A program made the position numbers and the translations under genes. Source: Deltaproteobacteria bacterium (GTDB taxonomy: Bacteria > JAGRBM01 > JAHCIT01). Taken from it: a stretch of DNA of 64,000 nt. Positions 26,839 through 34,333 of this stretch are shown piece after piece. Position 1 is the stretch's first letter; the number at the start of each line of letters is the position of its first letter. The stretch is from the NCBI GenBank assembly GCA_026129095.1, contig JAHCIT010000003.1, positions 186,001 to 250,000 of the forward strand. The letters are read 5' to 3'. The notes beneath the pieces are model-generated. The model saw nothing but the letters and a program-made list of their open reading frames with translations. It was not told the DNA's origin and did no database searches.

Positions 26839-28014
26839 TTATGCCGCGTCCGCCCCCGCCTCGGCAAAGAGCTGTTCCATGACAGCCGGCGAACAGGGCC
26901 GGGGATTGGATACGTGGCAGACGTCCATCATGGCCTGCGAGGCGAGCCGCTTCAGGTCGGTGGCCCTGGCTCCCTTCCCTTCGCGGATAAGGCCCGGCAG
27001 CCCGGTTGCGATCCGGAGCCTTTCGACGAGATCGACACTTTCCTTCGCCAGTTCCGCGTCGGACTTCTTCCGGTCGGCGCCGAGCGCGATGGCGATCTGG
27101 GCGTATTTCGCGGGTGCGGATTCAAGGTTGTATTTCATCACCGGCACCAGCATGAGCGCATTGGCGAAGCCGTGGGCGAAGCCGAACTCGGTCGAGAGCT
27201 GGTGGGCAAGCGCGTGGACCGCGCCGAGGTTGTTCTGCGAGAATGCGATGCCAGCGATCATCGAGGCATACATCATGTCGTGCCGGGCGCGGGCGTTTGT
27301 GGGCTCCTTGACGGCCGTGACGAGACTCTTGCCGATCAGCTGGATGGCTTCGAGCGCCAGCGCACCCCCGAACGGCGAATCCATCTTCGATACGTAGGCC
27401 TCGATCGCATGGGTCAGCGCGTCCATGCCGGTGGAGGCCGTCTGGAAGGGCGGCAGTCCGTGGGTGAGCTTGGGGTCATCGAGTGCCAGTGTTGGCACCA
27501 CGAACGGGCTCACGATGGTCTTTTTTACATGCGTCTTGTCGTCGGTGATGATGGCGCCGACCGAAACTTCCGAGCCGGTACCTGATGTCGTGGCCAGGCA
27601 GATGAGCGGCGGCTGGTCGGCCGTGATCTTGGCGAGTCCGCCCTTCCCCAGTTCATAGTCCATGATGTCGCCGGGGTGCTTGGCCATGATTCGCACGCTC
27701 TTGGCCACGTCCATGACCGATCCGCCGCCAACAGCCACGACGCCATCGCATCCGGCCGACTTGTAGATCTGTTCGGCGGCACGGACCTGGTCGGCCGTCG
27801 GGTTGGGCAGCACGCCCAGGAACTTCTCCACCTTGAGGCCCACTTTTTCCAGCGACTCGCAGATAGGGCCCAGCACGCCCACGCTCTCGACGCCCTTGTC
27901 GGAAACAACAAGGACGCGGGTGATCCCCATCTTCTTTGCTTCGGAGCCGACCGTCGTCGAAACGCCGTCACCAATGATGATCCTGGAGGGAAGTGTGTGA
28001 TTAAAACGAGCCAT
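26839..28014 (-). CDS. iron-containing alcohol dehydrogenase
   Basis: The 391-residue protein starts at the ATG at 28014; a longer frame up to 28155 would overlap the divergent lipoprotein gene. It has the Fe-ADH N-terminal NAD-binding fold with VVAVGGGSVMDVAKSVRI, the conserved PTTSGTGSE-like TTSGTGSEVSVGAII, and metal-ligand helices (MDALTHAIEAYVS, AVHALAHQLSTEFGFAHG with several His). These enzymes reduce aldehydes or oxidise primary alcohols. The substrate cannot be told. It is probably transcribed ahead of nadB, with no obvious functional link. Confidence 0.9.
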   Translation of the reverse strand: MARFNHTLPSRIIIGDGVSTTVGSEAKKMGITRVLVVSDKGVESVGVLGPICESLEKVGLKVEKFLGVLPNPTADQVRAAEQIYKSAGCDGVVAVGGGSVMDVAKSVRIMAKHPGDIMDYELGKGGLAKITADQPPLICLATTSGTGSEVSVGAIITDDKTHVKKTIVSPFVVPTLALDDPKLTHGLPPFQTASTGMDALTHAIEAYVSKMDSPFGGALALEAIQLIGKSLVTAVKEPTNARARHDMMYASMIAGIAFSQNNLGAVHALAHQLSTEFGFAHGFANALMLVPVMKYNLESAPAKYAQIAIALGADRKKSDAELAKESVDLVERLRIATGLPGLIREGKGARATDLKRLASQAMMDVCHVSNPRPCSPAVMEQLFAEAGADAA

Positions 28015-28153
28015 GTCCCGGTTACCTGTCCCTTGGAAGCCGTCAGTCGCCGGTTTAGTAGCACGTCCGTACGATTTGTCGATGGGGCGGTCAATTTCGC
28101 GGCGGCTCACACCGTCTCGCCACACCCGCCGGTTTCCGGCTAGGATTCCGCCC

Positions 28154-28708
28154 ATGAAAACGCCTCACCCGCTCTCAGCCCTGGTCCTTCTGCCACTGGT
28201 TCTGGTGGCTGCTTTCGTCGCCGGTTGCCACAAGCCCGGTCCGGAAAAATTCCTGACCATCGCCGTATCGGCCGATATTCGCGCCGACTTCGAGCCACTC
28301 CTGAAAACTCCCCATGCCCTTGGTGGATATGGGGCTGTCGTGGTCTCCGGTCCCGCCGCGTCGATACCTCGCCGTATCCGTGATGAGGGGTTCTCGCCCG
28401 ACATGGTCCTGACCTCGGACGCGTCGGGACTTCTCCAGGTCGCAGGTACCCAGCTGGTCGAAAAGGCGGTTCCGGTAGCCCGTCGTGGCGACACGACGAT
28501 TGCCCTGGCCTTCCTCCGCAGGTCGTCCAGGCGCGAGGGATACGCCCGGGTGATGGATTTTCTTCGCGGTGCCGAGGCGGCCGCCCGGATGCAGATGGCC
28601 GGTTACGAACCAGTTGGCCCTGCCGGTGAAACGGTCGTGAGTGACGACGGCCGGGAAATACGGAAGCCCCCGCCCGGCACACAGATCGGCCGCGGGTCCG
28701 GTTATTGA
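28154..28708 (+). CDS. lipoprotein resembling a shortened ModA-type substrate-binding protein
   Basis: The 184-residue protein begins with a lipoprotein signal (LVAAFVAGC, Cys at residue 25 in my count). The rest shows a beta-alpha pattern: LTIAVSADIRADFEPLL at the start, and FLRGAEAAARMQMAGYEPVG near the end recalls the C-terminal strand/helix of ModA (periplasmic molybdate-binding). It is about 60-70 residues shorter than a normal ModA, so ligand binding is doubtful. The 3' end converges on the solo cNMP gene with a 7-base overlap. No molybdate ABC genes lie nearby. Confidence 0.55.
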   Translation: MKTPHPLSALVLLPLVLVAAFVAGCHKPGPEKFLTIAVSADIRADFEPLLKTPHALGGYGAVVVSGPAASIPRRIRDEGFSPDMVLTSDASGLLQVAGTQLVEKAVPVARRGDTTIALAFLRRSSRREGYARVMDFLRGAEAAARMQMAGYEPVGPAGETVVSDDGREIRKPPPGTQIGRGSGY

Positions 28709-29136
28709 ACGGGGCCCTGGACCGCGTTCACCATGGCTGACACAAGCGGATGCCAGATGTCCGGGTTTTCCTTGAGCGTGATCCGGTCCAGAAACAGTCC
28801 CGATATCCGTTCGGCGGCGCGGCCATTCAGCGGGTACGGACTGTCCATCGCCAGAAGGCTCGCCCCGATGACGACGGGCCGGTTCAGCGGTTCCCGTGCG
28901 CTGACAGTCCAGGCGGAAACCGGCTTTCCGAGCGGATCGCCGCCGTCGGTCAGGAACAGTTCGATAGTCCCTCCCGTGAACAGGAAAATCCCGTATGGCT
29001 GATGCCCCTCATAAAAAAGAAACTGCCCCGCCCCGTAATTCACGGGCGTCGCCACCGGCGCAATCCGCTCAACCTCCTGCCCGGTTCCGTAGCGGATCAG
29101 AAGCTCCACGGGTGAATGCTGGGTGCCAAGTCTCAT
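28702..29136 (-). CDS. solo cyclic-nucleotide-binding-fold protein
   Basis: The protein is 144 residues from the ATG at 29136. It contains a cNMP-like jelly roll (YGAGQFLFYEGHQPYGIFLFTGGTIELFL) like the sensory domain of Crp/Fnr proteins, but has no HTH after it. A perfect FNR-type palindrome lies 38-51 bases upstream, so it may belong to the same redox regulon. It might act as an antagonist or partner of a larger Crp/Fnr protein. It follows the FNR-like gene on the same strand but has its own site. Ligand and partner are unknown. Confidence 0.6.
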   Translation of the reverse strand: MRLGTQHSPVELLIRYGTGQEVERIAPVATPVNYGAGQFLFYEGHQPYGIFLFTGGTIELFLTDGGDPLGKPVSAWTVSAREPLNRPVVIGASLLAMDSPYPLNGRAAERISGLFLDRITLKENPDIWHPLVSAMVNAVQGPVQ

Positions 29137-29173
29137 CGCAGGCCCAGTTAACCACAGGAACAGGAAACTGACG

Positions 29174-29187
29174 TTGATCTGGATCAA
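29174..29187. promoter_or_regulatory. perfect FNR-type palindrome TTGAT-N4-ATCAA
   Basis: TTGATCTGGATCAA matches the E. coli FNR consensus exactly. Its centre at 29180.5 is 44-45 bases from the start codon of the solo cNMP gene. With the usual -41.5 placement the RNA would start only about three bases before the ATG. Confidence 0.65.
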
Positions 29188-29198
29188 TCCGGAGAAAA

Positions 29199-29948
29199 TT
29201 ATCCGGCGGCGGAACTGGTCAGGTCAGACAGGCGTTTCATGTCGGAAATGCCGATCATGCGGCCCTGGCTTGTCACCAGTCCTTCATCCTTGAGCTCGGC
29301 GAGCATCCGGATCAGCGTCTCCACGCTGGTCCCGATCATTTCGGCCATCTCCTGCCGGGTCAGCGGCACATCCAGCCAGAGAATCCCCTCGGACTGGGCA
29401 TCGGTGATGCCAAACCGCATTCCGAGATGACGGAACAGCCTCAATGTCCGGTCACGGACATTCATCGTCGATATAGAGAGAACCGTATCTTCCATCTGCT
29501 GGGTATCGCCCAGCGTTTTGGACAGCAGCCGGCTCACCAGTTCGCGCCGGTCCGAGAACATGGACAGGAAGCTTTCCTTCGGAATGAAGCAGACGACGGC
29601 ATTTTCGAGGGCCTCGGCGGTTTCCGCATGTGCCCCTCCGCGGATGACCGCGCTGAATCCCAGCAGATCCCCCGGGCCGACGATCCGGATAATCTGCCGC
29701 TGCCCGCCCGGTCCCAGCCGGTAGCATTTCACCCGGCCTTCCTTGATGCAGAACACGCCGGTCGGGCGGTTGCCCTCATAGTAGAGAGACTGGGTGCGCC
29801 GGTAGACGTTATGAATCTTCCGTTCCGACAGCCGCTCCAGATCGGGACGCTGGAGATCCTGGAACGGACTCTGCCCCACGGTGCCGCACAGTGCACAGTC
29901 TAGTTTTTCGCTGAGTATCCGGTTCTTGCTGGTTCGGACTGCCGCCAT
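29199..29948 (-). CDS. FNR-like Crp-family transcriptional regulator
   Basis: The protein is 249 residues from the ATG at 29948, the same length as E. coli FNR. Residues C18, C21 and C120 fall at the positions of FNR cluster ligands C20, C23 and C122, but the residue matching C29 is Ser27. Other Cys are at 67 and 75. The core is a cNMP jelly roll with GPGDLLGFSAVI. The HTH (LTRQEMAEMIGTSVETLIRML) keeps Glu and Arg of the recognition helix but has Ile where FNR has Ser. It could sense oxygen through an altered Fe-S cluster. It is divergent from the oxidase operon, with palindromes nearby. Confidence 0.85.
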   Translation of the reverse strand: MAAVRTSKNRILSEKLDCALCGTVGQSPFQDLQRPDLERLSERKIHNVYRRTQSLYYEGNRPTGVFCIKEGRVKCYRLGPGGQRQIIRIVGPGDLLGFSAVIRGGAHAETAEALENAVVCFIPKESFLSMFSDRRELVSRLLSKTLGDTQQMEDTVLSISTMNVRDRTLRLFRHLGMRFGITDAQSEGILWLDVPLTRQEMAEMIGTSVETLIRMLAELKDEGLVTSQGRMIGISDMKRLSDLTSSAAG

Positions 29949-29997
29949 CGGTCTGCCTTGCTCGGCCAATAGTGACCGAAAATTAGCTGCGATGTAC

Positions 29998-30038
29998 TGA
30001 CGCAGGTCATAAAACCCTGCCTGAACTTCTCCTAATGA
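29998..30038 (+). promoter_or_regulatory. Crp/Fnr-type operator and -10 for the oxidase operon
   Basis: TGACGCAGGTCA at 29998-30009 is a perfect palindrome of the FNR-like spacing. A TAATGA -10 lies at 30033-30038, which would place the palindrome centre at about -41.5 from a start near 30045, the class II activator position. It lies between the FNR-like gene and the cytochrome genes. Confidence 0.55.
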
Positions 30039-30091
30039 TGAGGCCACTGGCTGACTGCGCGAGGGCTGCGCGGAATGTGCTGGCCTCTATT

Positions 30092-30340
30092 ATGACGCTG
30101 CTCTGGAAAATACTGTCGGTGGCTCTCTTTCTGGGGCTCATTCTTGGCGGAGTGATCATCAAGCGCCAGTACGGTCACCCGGAGCTGGTTCCGGCATTCC
30201 ATATCCCGGCAGCCGTTGTACTGGTCTGGGTGGTTTCTCTCAACCGTAACGAGCGCAAGGAGGCCCGGTACCGGGCTGAACTGGAAGCCCTGAGGCTGAG
30301 AGGCCGTCCCGGGGCTGCTCTACAGCGTACGGCCGACTGA
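30092..30340 (+). CDS. small membrane protein leading the oxidase operon
   Basis: The protein is 82 residues from the ATG at 30092; the longer start at 30035 would lie upstream of the predicted transcript start. It has one or two membrane helices (LWKILSVALFLGLILGGVII and IPAAVVLVWVVSL) and a basic, Arg/Glu-rich tail. It belongs to the oxidase cluster by position and may be an accessory subunit or assembly factor. No family was recognised. Confidence 0.6.
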   Translation: MTLLWKILSVALFLGLILGGVIIKRQYGHPELVPAFHIPAAVVLVWVVSLNRNERKEARYRAELEALRLRGRPGAALQRTAD

Positions 30341-30399
30341 CCCCGGACCGATGGCCGGGGATGCACCGATTGCAAGGGCGAAGGAAACGAGGACGCTAC

Positions 30400-31242
30400 G
30401 TGAGCACTGACAGCATGATCCCGCGAAAGTCGGCATTTCTGGTTGCGGGACTAATGGGCGCGCTGATCGCCCTCGCCGCAGGCGGCCGGTTTGCCGTTCA
30501 CGCCCAGGGCGGAGCCACCTCGGAGCGCATGTCGGCTCTGGAACAGGCCGAACTTCTCAAGCAGGGCCGGGAACTGTACGTGCAGAACTGTGCCGGCTGC
30601 CACGGCCTCAAGGGGGACGGGCATGGACCGGCTGCCCGCTGGCTGAACCCCAAGCCCCGGGACTTCCGCGACGGGGTCTACAAGTTCCGCTCCACACCCG
30701 CCGGAGCGTTGCCCACCGATGGCGACCTGATGCGGACACTGACCGCCGGTGTGATCGGAACGAGCATGCCTTCGTGGCACCTGGTCCCCGACCGGCACCG
30801 CTATGCGCTGGTCCAGTACATCAAGACCTTCTCGGCCTCGTTCGAAGACGTTTCGATGAGCGAGCCGCCAATCCACCTCTCCCCGCCGCCAGAAGACCTG
30901 ATGAGCCCGCAGCGGGTCTACGAGGGCCGGCTGGTCTATGAAAAAATGGCCTGTAACCAGTGTCACGGAGATACCGGCCTGGGCGACGGCCCTTCGGCCA
31001 ATGCGCTCGATGACCAGTGGGGCTTCAGGCTGAAACCGGCAAACTTCGTCCACGGCAAGCTCCGCGGCGGCGACACCCCGGTAGATATCTACCGGACCTT
31101 CACGACGGGCCTGAACGGCACGCCGATGCCGGCCTACCGCGACGACCTGACCGAGGACGAGCGGTGGTCGCTGGTCGCCTATATCCGGGCGCTCAGGGAC
31201 GGAGCCGACCCGCATCCCCCTGCCCCCGAAGCGGCAGAATGA
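30400..31242 (+). CDS. diheme cytochrome c, membrane-anchored
   Basis: The protein is 280 residues from a GTG at 30400, with GAGGA six bases upstream. It has an N-terminal uncleaved anchor or signal (residues about 11-35) and two class I cytochrome c modules. CAGCH binds heme at 64-68 and CNQCH at 185-189, with Met-bearing GTSMPSWH and GTPMPAYR as sixth ligands. It precedes ccoN and likely passes electrons to CcoO, a job done in canonical cbb3 oxidases by the diheme CcoP. It is therefore a candidate CcoP replacement. Confidence 0.88.
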   Translation: MSTDSMIPRKSAFLVAGLMGALIALAAGGRFAVHAQGGATSERMSALEQAELLKQGRELYVQNCAGCHGLKGDGHGPAARWLNPKPRDFRDGVYKFRSTPAGALPTDGDLMRTLTAGVIGTSMPSWHLVPDRHRYALVQYIKTFSASFEDVSMSEPPIHLSPPPEDLMSPQRVYEGRLVYEKMACNQCHGDTGLGDGPSANALDDQWGFRLKPANFVHGKLRGGDTPVDIYRTFTTGLNGTPMPAYRDDLTEDERWSLVAYIRALRDGADPHPPAPEAAE

Positions 31243-31275
31243 TCCTGAAGTTCCTGCTCAAGGAGTATGCCAGAC

Positions 31276-32763
31276 ATGAGTGAAACGACCGGTGCAAAAC
31301 CCGCCAACCGATACTATGCCAGCGAGGAAACGCTCGTTGACTACGCGATGGTCAAGGCGCATCTGGCGGTATCGGTCATCTTCCTTCTGGTGGCGATCCT
31401 GGCCGGGTTCCTCTACTCGCTCCAGTTCACCAACTCCTATCCCTTCAAGGGGATTTCCTGGCTCTCGCCCGGCCGGGTCCGGATGCTCCACACCAACGCC
31501 ATCGCGTACGCCTGGCTCGTGATGGCGTTCTTCGGCCTGCTTCACTATATGCTCCCGAAGCTGACAGGACAGCGGGTTCTGAGCCCGGTCATCAGCCGCT
31601 TTGTCCTGTGGGCATGGGTAGCGATCGTGGCCGGCACCGTCGTCGGCATCCTCGGCGGAACCGCCCAGGCACTGGAATGGGGCGAGACGCCCGCCTGGCT
31701 CGATCCGATCATCGTCGTGGTCTACCTCATCATGGCCGCGAACTTCATCGCCCCGGTCATCAAGTCCAGGCAGAAGCACCTGTATGTAAGTACGTGGTAT
31801 ATCGTCGCGGCCCTGGTCTGGACTGGCCTCAACTACGTCATGGGCAACTTCATGGTGGAGTACGTGGCGCCGGGAACCGGTGGTGCCGCGCTCACCAGCA
31901 TGTTCATCCACAATCTTGTCGGCCTGTTTGTGACGCCGATCGGCATCGCTTCCATGTACTATCTGCTACCGCTGGTCCTGAATAAGCCGATCTACTCGCA
32001 CTCCCTGTCGCTGATCGGCTTCTGGGGCCTTGCGTTCTTCTATCCGCTGAACTCGACACACCATTACATCTTCAGCCCGATTCCCATGTGGGCGCAGTAT
32101 GCCGGCATCGTCGCCTCCGTTGGCGTTCACGTGGTCGTCTATACCGTGGTCTACAACTTCTGGATGACCATGCGTGGTGAAAACGCCCAGCTCGGACGTA
32201 ATATTCCGTACGGATGGATCATGGCCGGGACGTTCTTCTATCTGGTCACCTGCATCCAGTGCGCGTTCCATGTGACCCTCACCTTCCAGGAGATCATCCA
32301 CTTCACCGACTGGGTGGTCGCCCACGCCCACATGGTGCTGTTCGGAACCTTCACGTTCTGGTCGATCGCCTGGGTTTACTACCTGATCCCGAAGGTCTGG
32401 CACCGGCGGCTTTACAGCCGCACGCTGGCCCAGTGGCATTTCTGGCTTAGCTTTCTTGGTCTGCTCCTCATGTTCGTCTCGCTGACGGCGGCAGGACTCG
32501 TCCAGGGATACATGTGGAAGAGCATGGCGCCGTTCATCGATAGCGTGCGCGCATCGGTCCCGTTCTGGCTCACACGCACCCTGACGGGCACGGCCATCGT
32601 CATCGCCCAGCTTCTCTTCCTCTACAACCTGTACCGTACCTTCAAGGGGCCGGAAGTCCTCACCGACGAGGTGCATATCCCGCTCGATTGCAGTGAACCA
32701 GCCAACTGGCAGCCGGTCATCACCGGACCGGCCGCGGCCGCACGGCCGGTCCCGGCGGTCTGA
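31276..32763 (+). CDS. ccoN: cbb3-type cytochrome c oxidase subunit I-like (CcoN)
   Basis: The protein is 495 residues from the ATG at 31276, which is ten bases after AAGGAG; the ATG at 31267 is too close to it. About 12 membrane helices carry the heme-copper oxidase ligands. His72 lies in RMLHTNA, His212 in FIHNLVG and the His262-His263 pair in STHHY. Tyr256 falls six residues before the His pair, as in the active-site Tyr of CcoN, and His350/His352 lie in VVAHAHM. The last motif is closer to NOR-like HGH than to the typical CcoN HVH block, so it is a divergent member. It is expected to reduce O2; Tyr256 argues against a NO reductase. Confidence 0.85.
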   Translation: MSETTGAKPANRYYASEETLVDYAMVKAHLAVSVIFLLVAILAGFLYSLQFTNSYPFKGISWLSPGRVRMLHTNAIAYAWLVMAFFGLLHYMLPKLTGQRVLSPVISRFVLWAWVAIVAGTVVGILGGTAQALEWGETPAWLDPIIVVVYLIMAANFIAPVIKSRQKHLYVSTWYIVAALVWTGLNYVMGNFMVEYVAPGTGGAALTSMFIHNLVGLFVTPIGIASMYYLLPLVLNKPIYSHSLSLIGFWGLAFFYPLNSTHHYIFSPIPMWAQYAGIVASVGVHVVVYTVVYNFWMTMRGENAQLGRNIPYGWIMAGTFFYLVTCIQCAFHVTLTFQEIIHFTDWVVAHAHMVLFGTFTFWSIAWVYYLIPKVWHRRLYSRTLAQWHFWLSFLGLLLMFVSLTAAGLVQGYMWKSMAPFIDSVRASVPFWLTRTLTGTAIVIAQLLFLYNLYRTFKGPEVLTDEVHIPLDCSEPANWQPVITGPAAAARPVPAV

Positions 32764-32791
32764 GAGGCGAAGGAATTACCAAGGAGTCTCC

Positions 32792-33550
32792 ATGGAAAGA
32801 TTCAACTTCATATTCCTGGTGGGCGGCATCAGCATGTTCGCGTTCGGCTTCCTGACGACGGGGCTTGCGCCCTGGCTGATGGTTTCCCGCAGCACGCCGA
32901 GCACCGTTGGCGAATTCACTTCGGTGCCTTACGAGTTCGAGGATTACTTCAAGGATCCCGCCGAATACGAAAAGGCCGTCTACCGCGGGCGGGATATCTA
33001 TGTCCGCGAGGCATGCTGGCACTGCCACAGCCAGTACATCCGGCCGGTCGCCAATGAGGCACTGTTCTATGGTGCGGTGTCCACGGCGGGGGAATACGAG
33101 AACAAACTGCAGCTGCCCCAGCTCTTCGGAACCCGCCGCGTGGGGCCTGACCTTATACGGATCAGCGGCAAATACAGCAACGACTGGCACTTCGCCCACT
33201 TCTTCCGGCCGAGGGATGTGGTCCCGGACAGCGTGATGCCGGAATACCGCTGGTTCTTCGAGAAGACTGATCGGTTCTGGGTATTCCGTGCGGATGGGAG
33301 CTCCATGTGCCGGACCGCCGAGTGCACCTACTCGGCCGATGAAGCAAAGGACGCGATAGAATTCTTCCAGTCCGATGACGCCCAGCGTGCCCAGGACGAA
33401 GGCCGGGCTGATCCGAAGCACCAGTACCGGACCGAGCCCGCCTGGAAACCCAACAATGACGGAATCGCCATCGTTGCCTATATCCAGTGGCTGGGTTCCT
33501 GGCTTCCGAACGGCGGGCGTCCGGATCCGCTGGCGACGACGGTCCGCTAG
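32792..33550 (+). CDS. ccoO: monoheme cytochrome c subunit of cbb3 oxidase (CcoO)
   Basis: The 252-residue protein starts at the ATG at 32792 with AAGGAG upstream. It has one N-terminal membrane helix (FNFIFLVGGISMFAFGFLTTG), a cytochrome c site CWHCH at 75-79 and a candidate Met ligand in DSVMPEYRW. The text GTRRVGPDLIRISGKYSNDWHFAHF is the classic CcoO block that follows the heme site. It anchors the heme that feeds electrons to CcoN. It is slightly longer than average because of a polar C-terminal segment. ccoN ends 28 bases upstream. Confidence 0.9.
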   Translation: MERFNFIFLVGGISMFAFGFLTTGLAPWLMVSRSTPSTVGEFTSVPYEFEDYFKDPAEYEKAVYRGRDIYVREACWHCHSQYIRPVANEALFYGAVSTAGEYENKLQLPQLFGTRRVGPDLIRISGKYSNDWHFAHFFRPRDVVPDSVMPEYRWFFEKTDRFWVFRADGSSMCRTAECTYSADEAKDAIEFFQSDDAQRAQDEGRADPKHQYRTEPAWKPNNDGIAIVAYIQWLGSWLPNGGRPDPLATTVR

Positions 33551-33577
33551 AACCGGCGCCAAGGGAGCAGACCGACG

Positions 33578-33847
33578 ATGAACGACTCCACGCAAAAAGC
33601 AGCTTCCGGCACCGGCTTCCGTGTCGTGCTGGCGCTGCTGCAACTGAGCGTCGCCGCGATCATCCTGGTGGTGGGATACCTCGTTTTTGCGCCGAACCTC
33701 GCCTCCTACATGGTCGCTGCCGGACTTGTTTATGTTTTCGCCACGGGAGTATGGCTCGCCGTCGTTTCATGGGCCTACTTCAAAGGCCAGTTCGAGGCCG
33801 TGGAAAACTCCAAGATGGTGCTCTTTGACCGGGAGGAACTCGAATGA
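33578..33847 (+). CDS. small two-helix membrane protein in the oxidase operon
   Basis: The 89-residue protein has two hydrophobic helices (VVLALLQLSVAAIILVVGYLVF, then a second near residues 43-66) and an acidic end (LFDREELE). It follows ccoO by 27 bases, and its stop overlaps the next start by four bases (ATGA). It is probably an accessory subunit or assembly factor of the oxidase. No known family was recognised. Confidence 0.65.
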   Translation: MNDSTQKAASGTGFRVVLALLQLSVAAIILVVGYLVFAPNLASYMVAAGLVYVFATGVWLAVVSWAYFKGQFEAVENSKMVLFDREELE

Positions 33848-34059
33848 TTCCCCTTTCCAATACGCTCCGGGAACTGGCCGTCACGGGCTGCTTTTTCTGC
33901 GGTGTCGATTCGACTCCCATCCTCATATTTTTCCTGACGCTGGTGGGCTCCGGGCTCGCCGGCGCGGCCCTGCTGCTGCTGTGGTCGGTCAGCAATGGGG
34001 ATTTCCGCCATTCCGAGGCTCCCAAATACGATCTGTTCATCCAGGAAAGGAAGCAGTAG
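33844..34059 (+). CDS. CcoS-like small oxidase assembly protein
   Basis: The 71-residue protein overlaps the previous gene by an ATGA. It has a membrane helix (ILIFFLTLVGSGLAGAALLLLW) followed by a short tail VSNGDFRHSEAPKYDLF. This resembles the end of CcoS, in which a Trp-containing helix is followed by RSGQxDDxEGPA and a hydrophobic end. CcoS is needed for cofactor insertion into cbb3 oxidases. Two Cys near the N-terminus (CFFC) are unusual. The match is by pattern only. Confidence 0.6.
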   Translation: MIPLSNTLRELAVTGCFFCGVDSTPILIFFLTLVGSGLAGAALLLLWSVSNGDFRHSEAPKYDLFIQERKQ

Positions 34060-34061
34060 CC

Positions 34062-34268
34062 ATGGGCGACAACGCACCACTGCCCGACGATGCACGCGAA
34101 CCGGGGCCGGCCGATCCCGGCGAGGGCCAGATCAGCTACGAATACTCCCGCAAGGGCCGGATGCCGCTCGTCCTGGTGTTCGCCTGGGCGGTCTTCTTTT
34201 CCTTCATGCTGTACTACCTCGGCACCTGGATGGTCCCGACCCTGATCGAGGAGATGGGCGTCAGGTAA
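34062..34268 (+). CDS. small single-helix membrane protein ending the oxidase operon
   Basis: The 68-residue protein starts at an ATG two bases after the CcoS-like stop and is preceded by GGAAAGG. Its first 28 residues are acidic and Pro-rich; a membrane helix (LVLVFAWAVFFSFMLYYLG) follows. It recalls the N-terminal anchor of CcoP/FixP, without heme sites. It may hold the cytochrome or be a stand-in for CcoQ. Confidence 0.6.
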   Translation: MGDNAPLPDDAREPGPADPGEGQISYEYSRKGRMPLVLVFAWAVFFSFMLYYLGTWMVPTLIEEMGVR

Positions 34269-34333
34269 GTAACGTAAATAACGATTGAACTCCCGGCGAT
34301 GGCAGCCCATCCTTGGCCATACACGGCTGCCAG

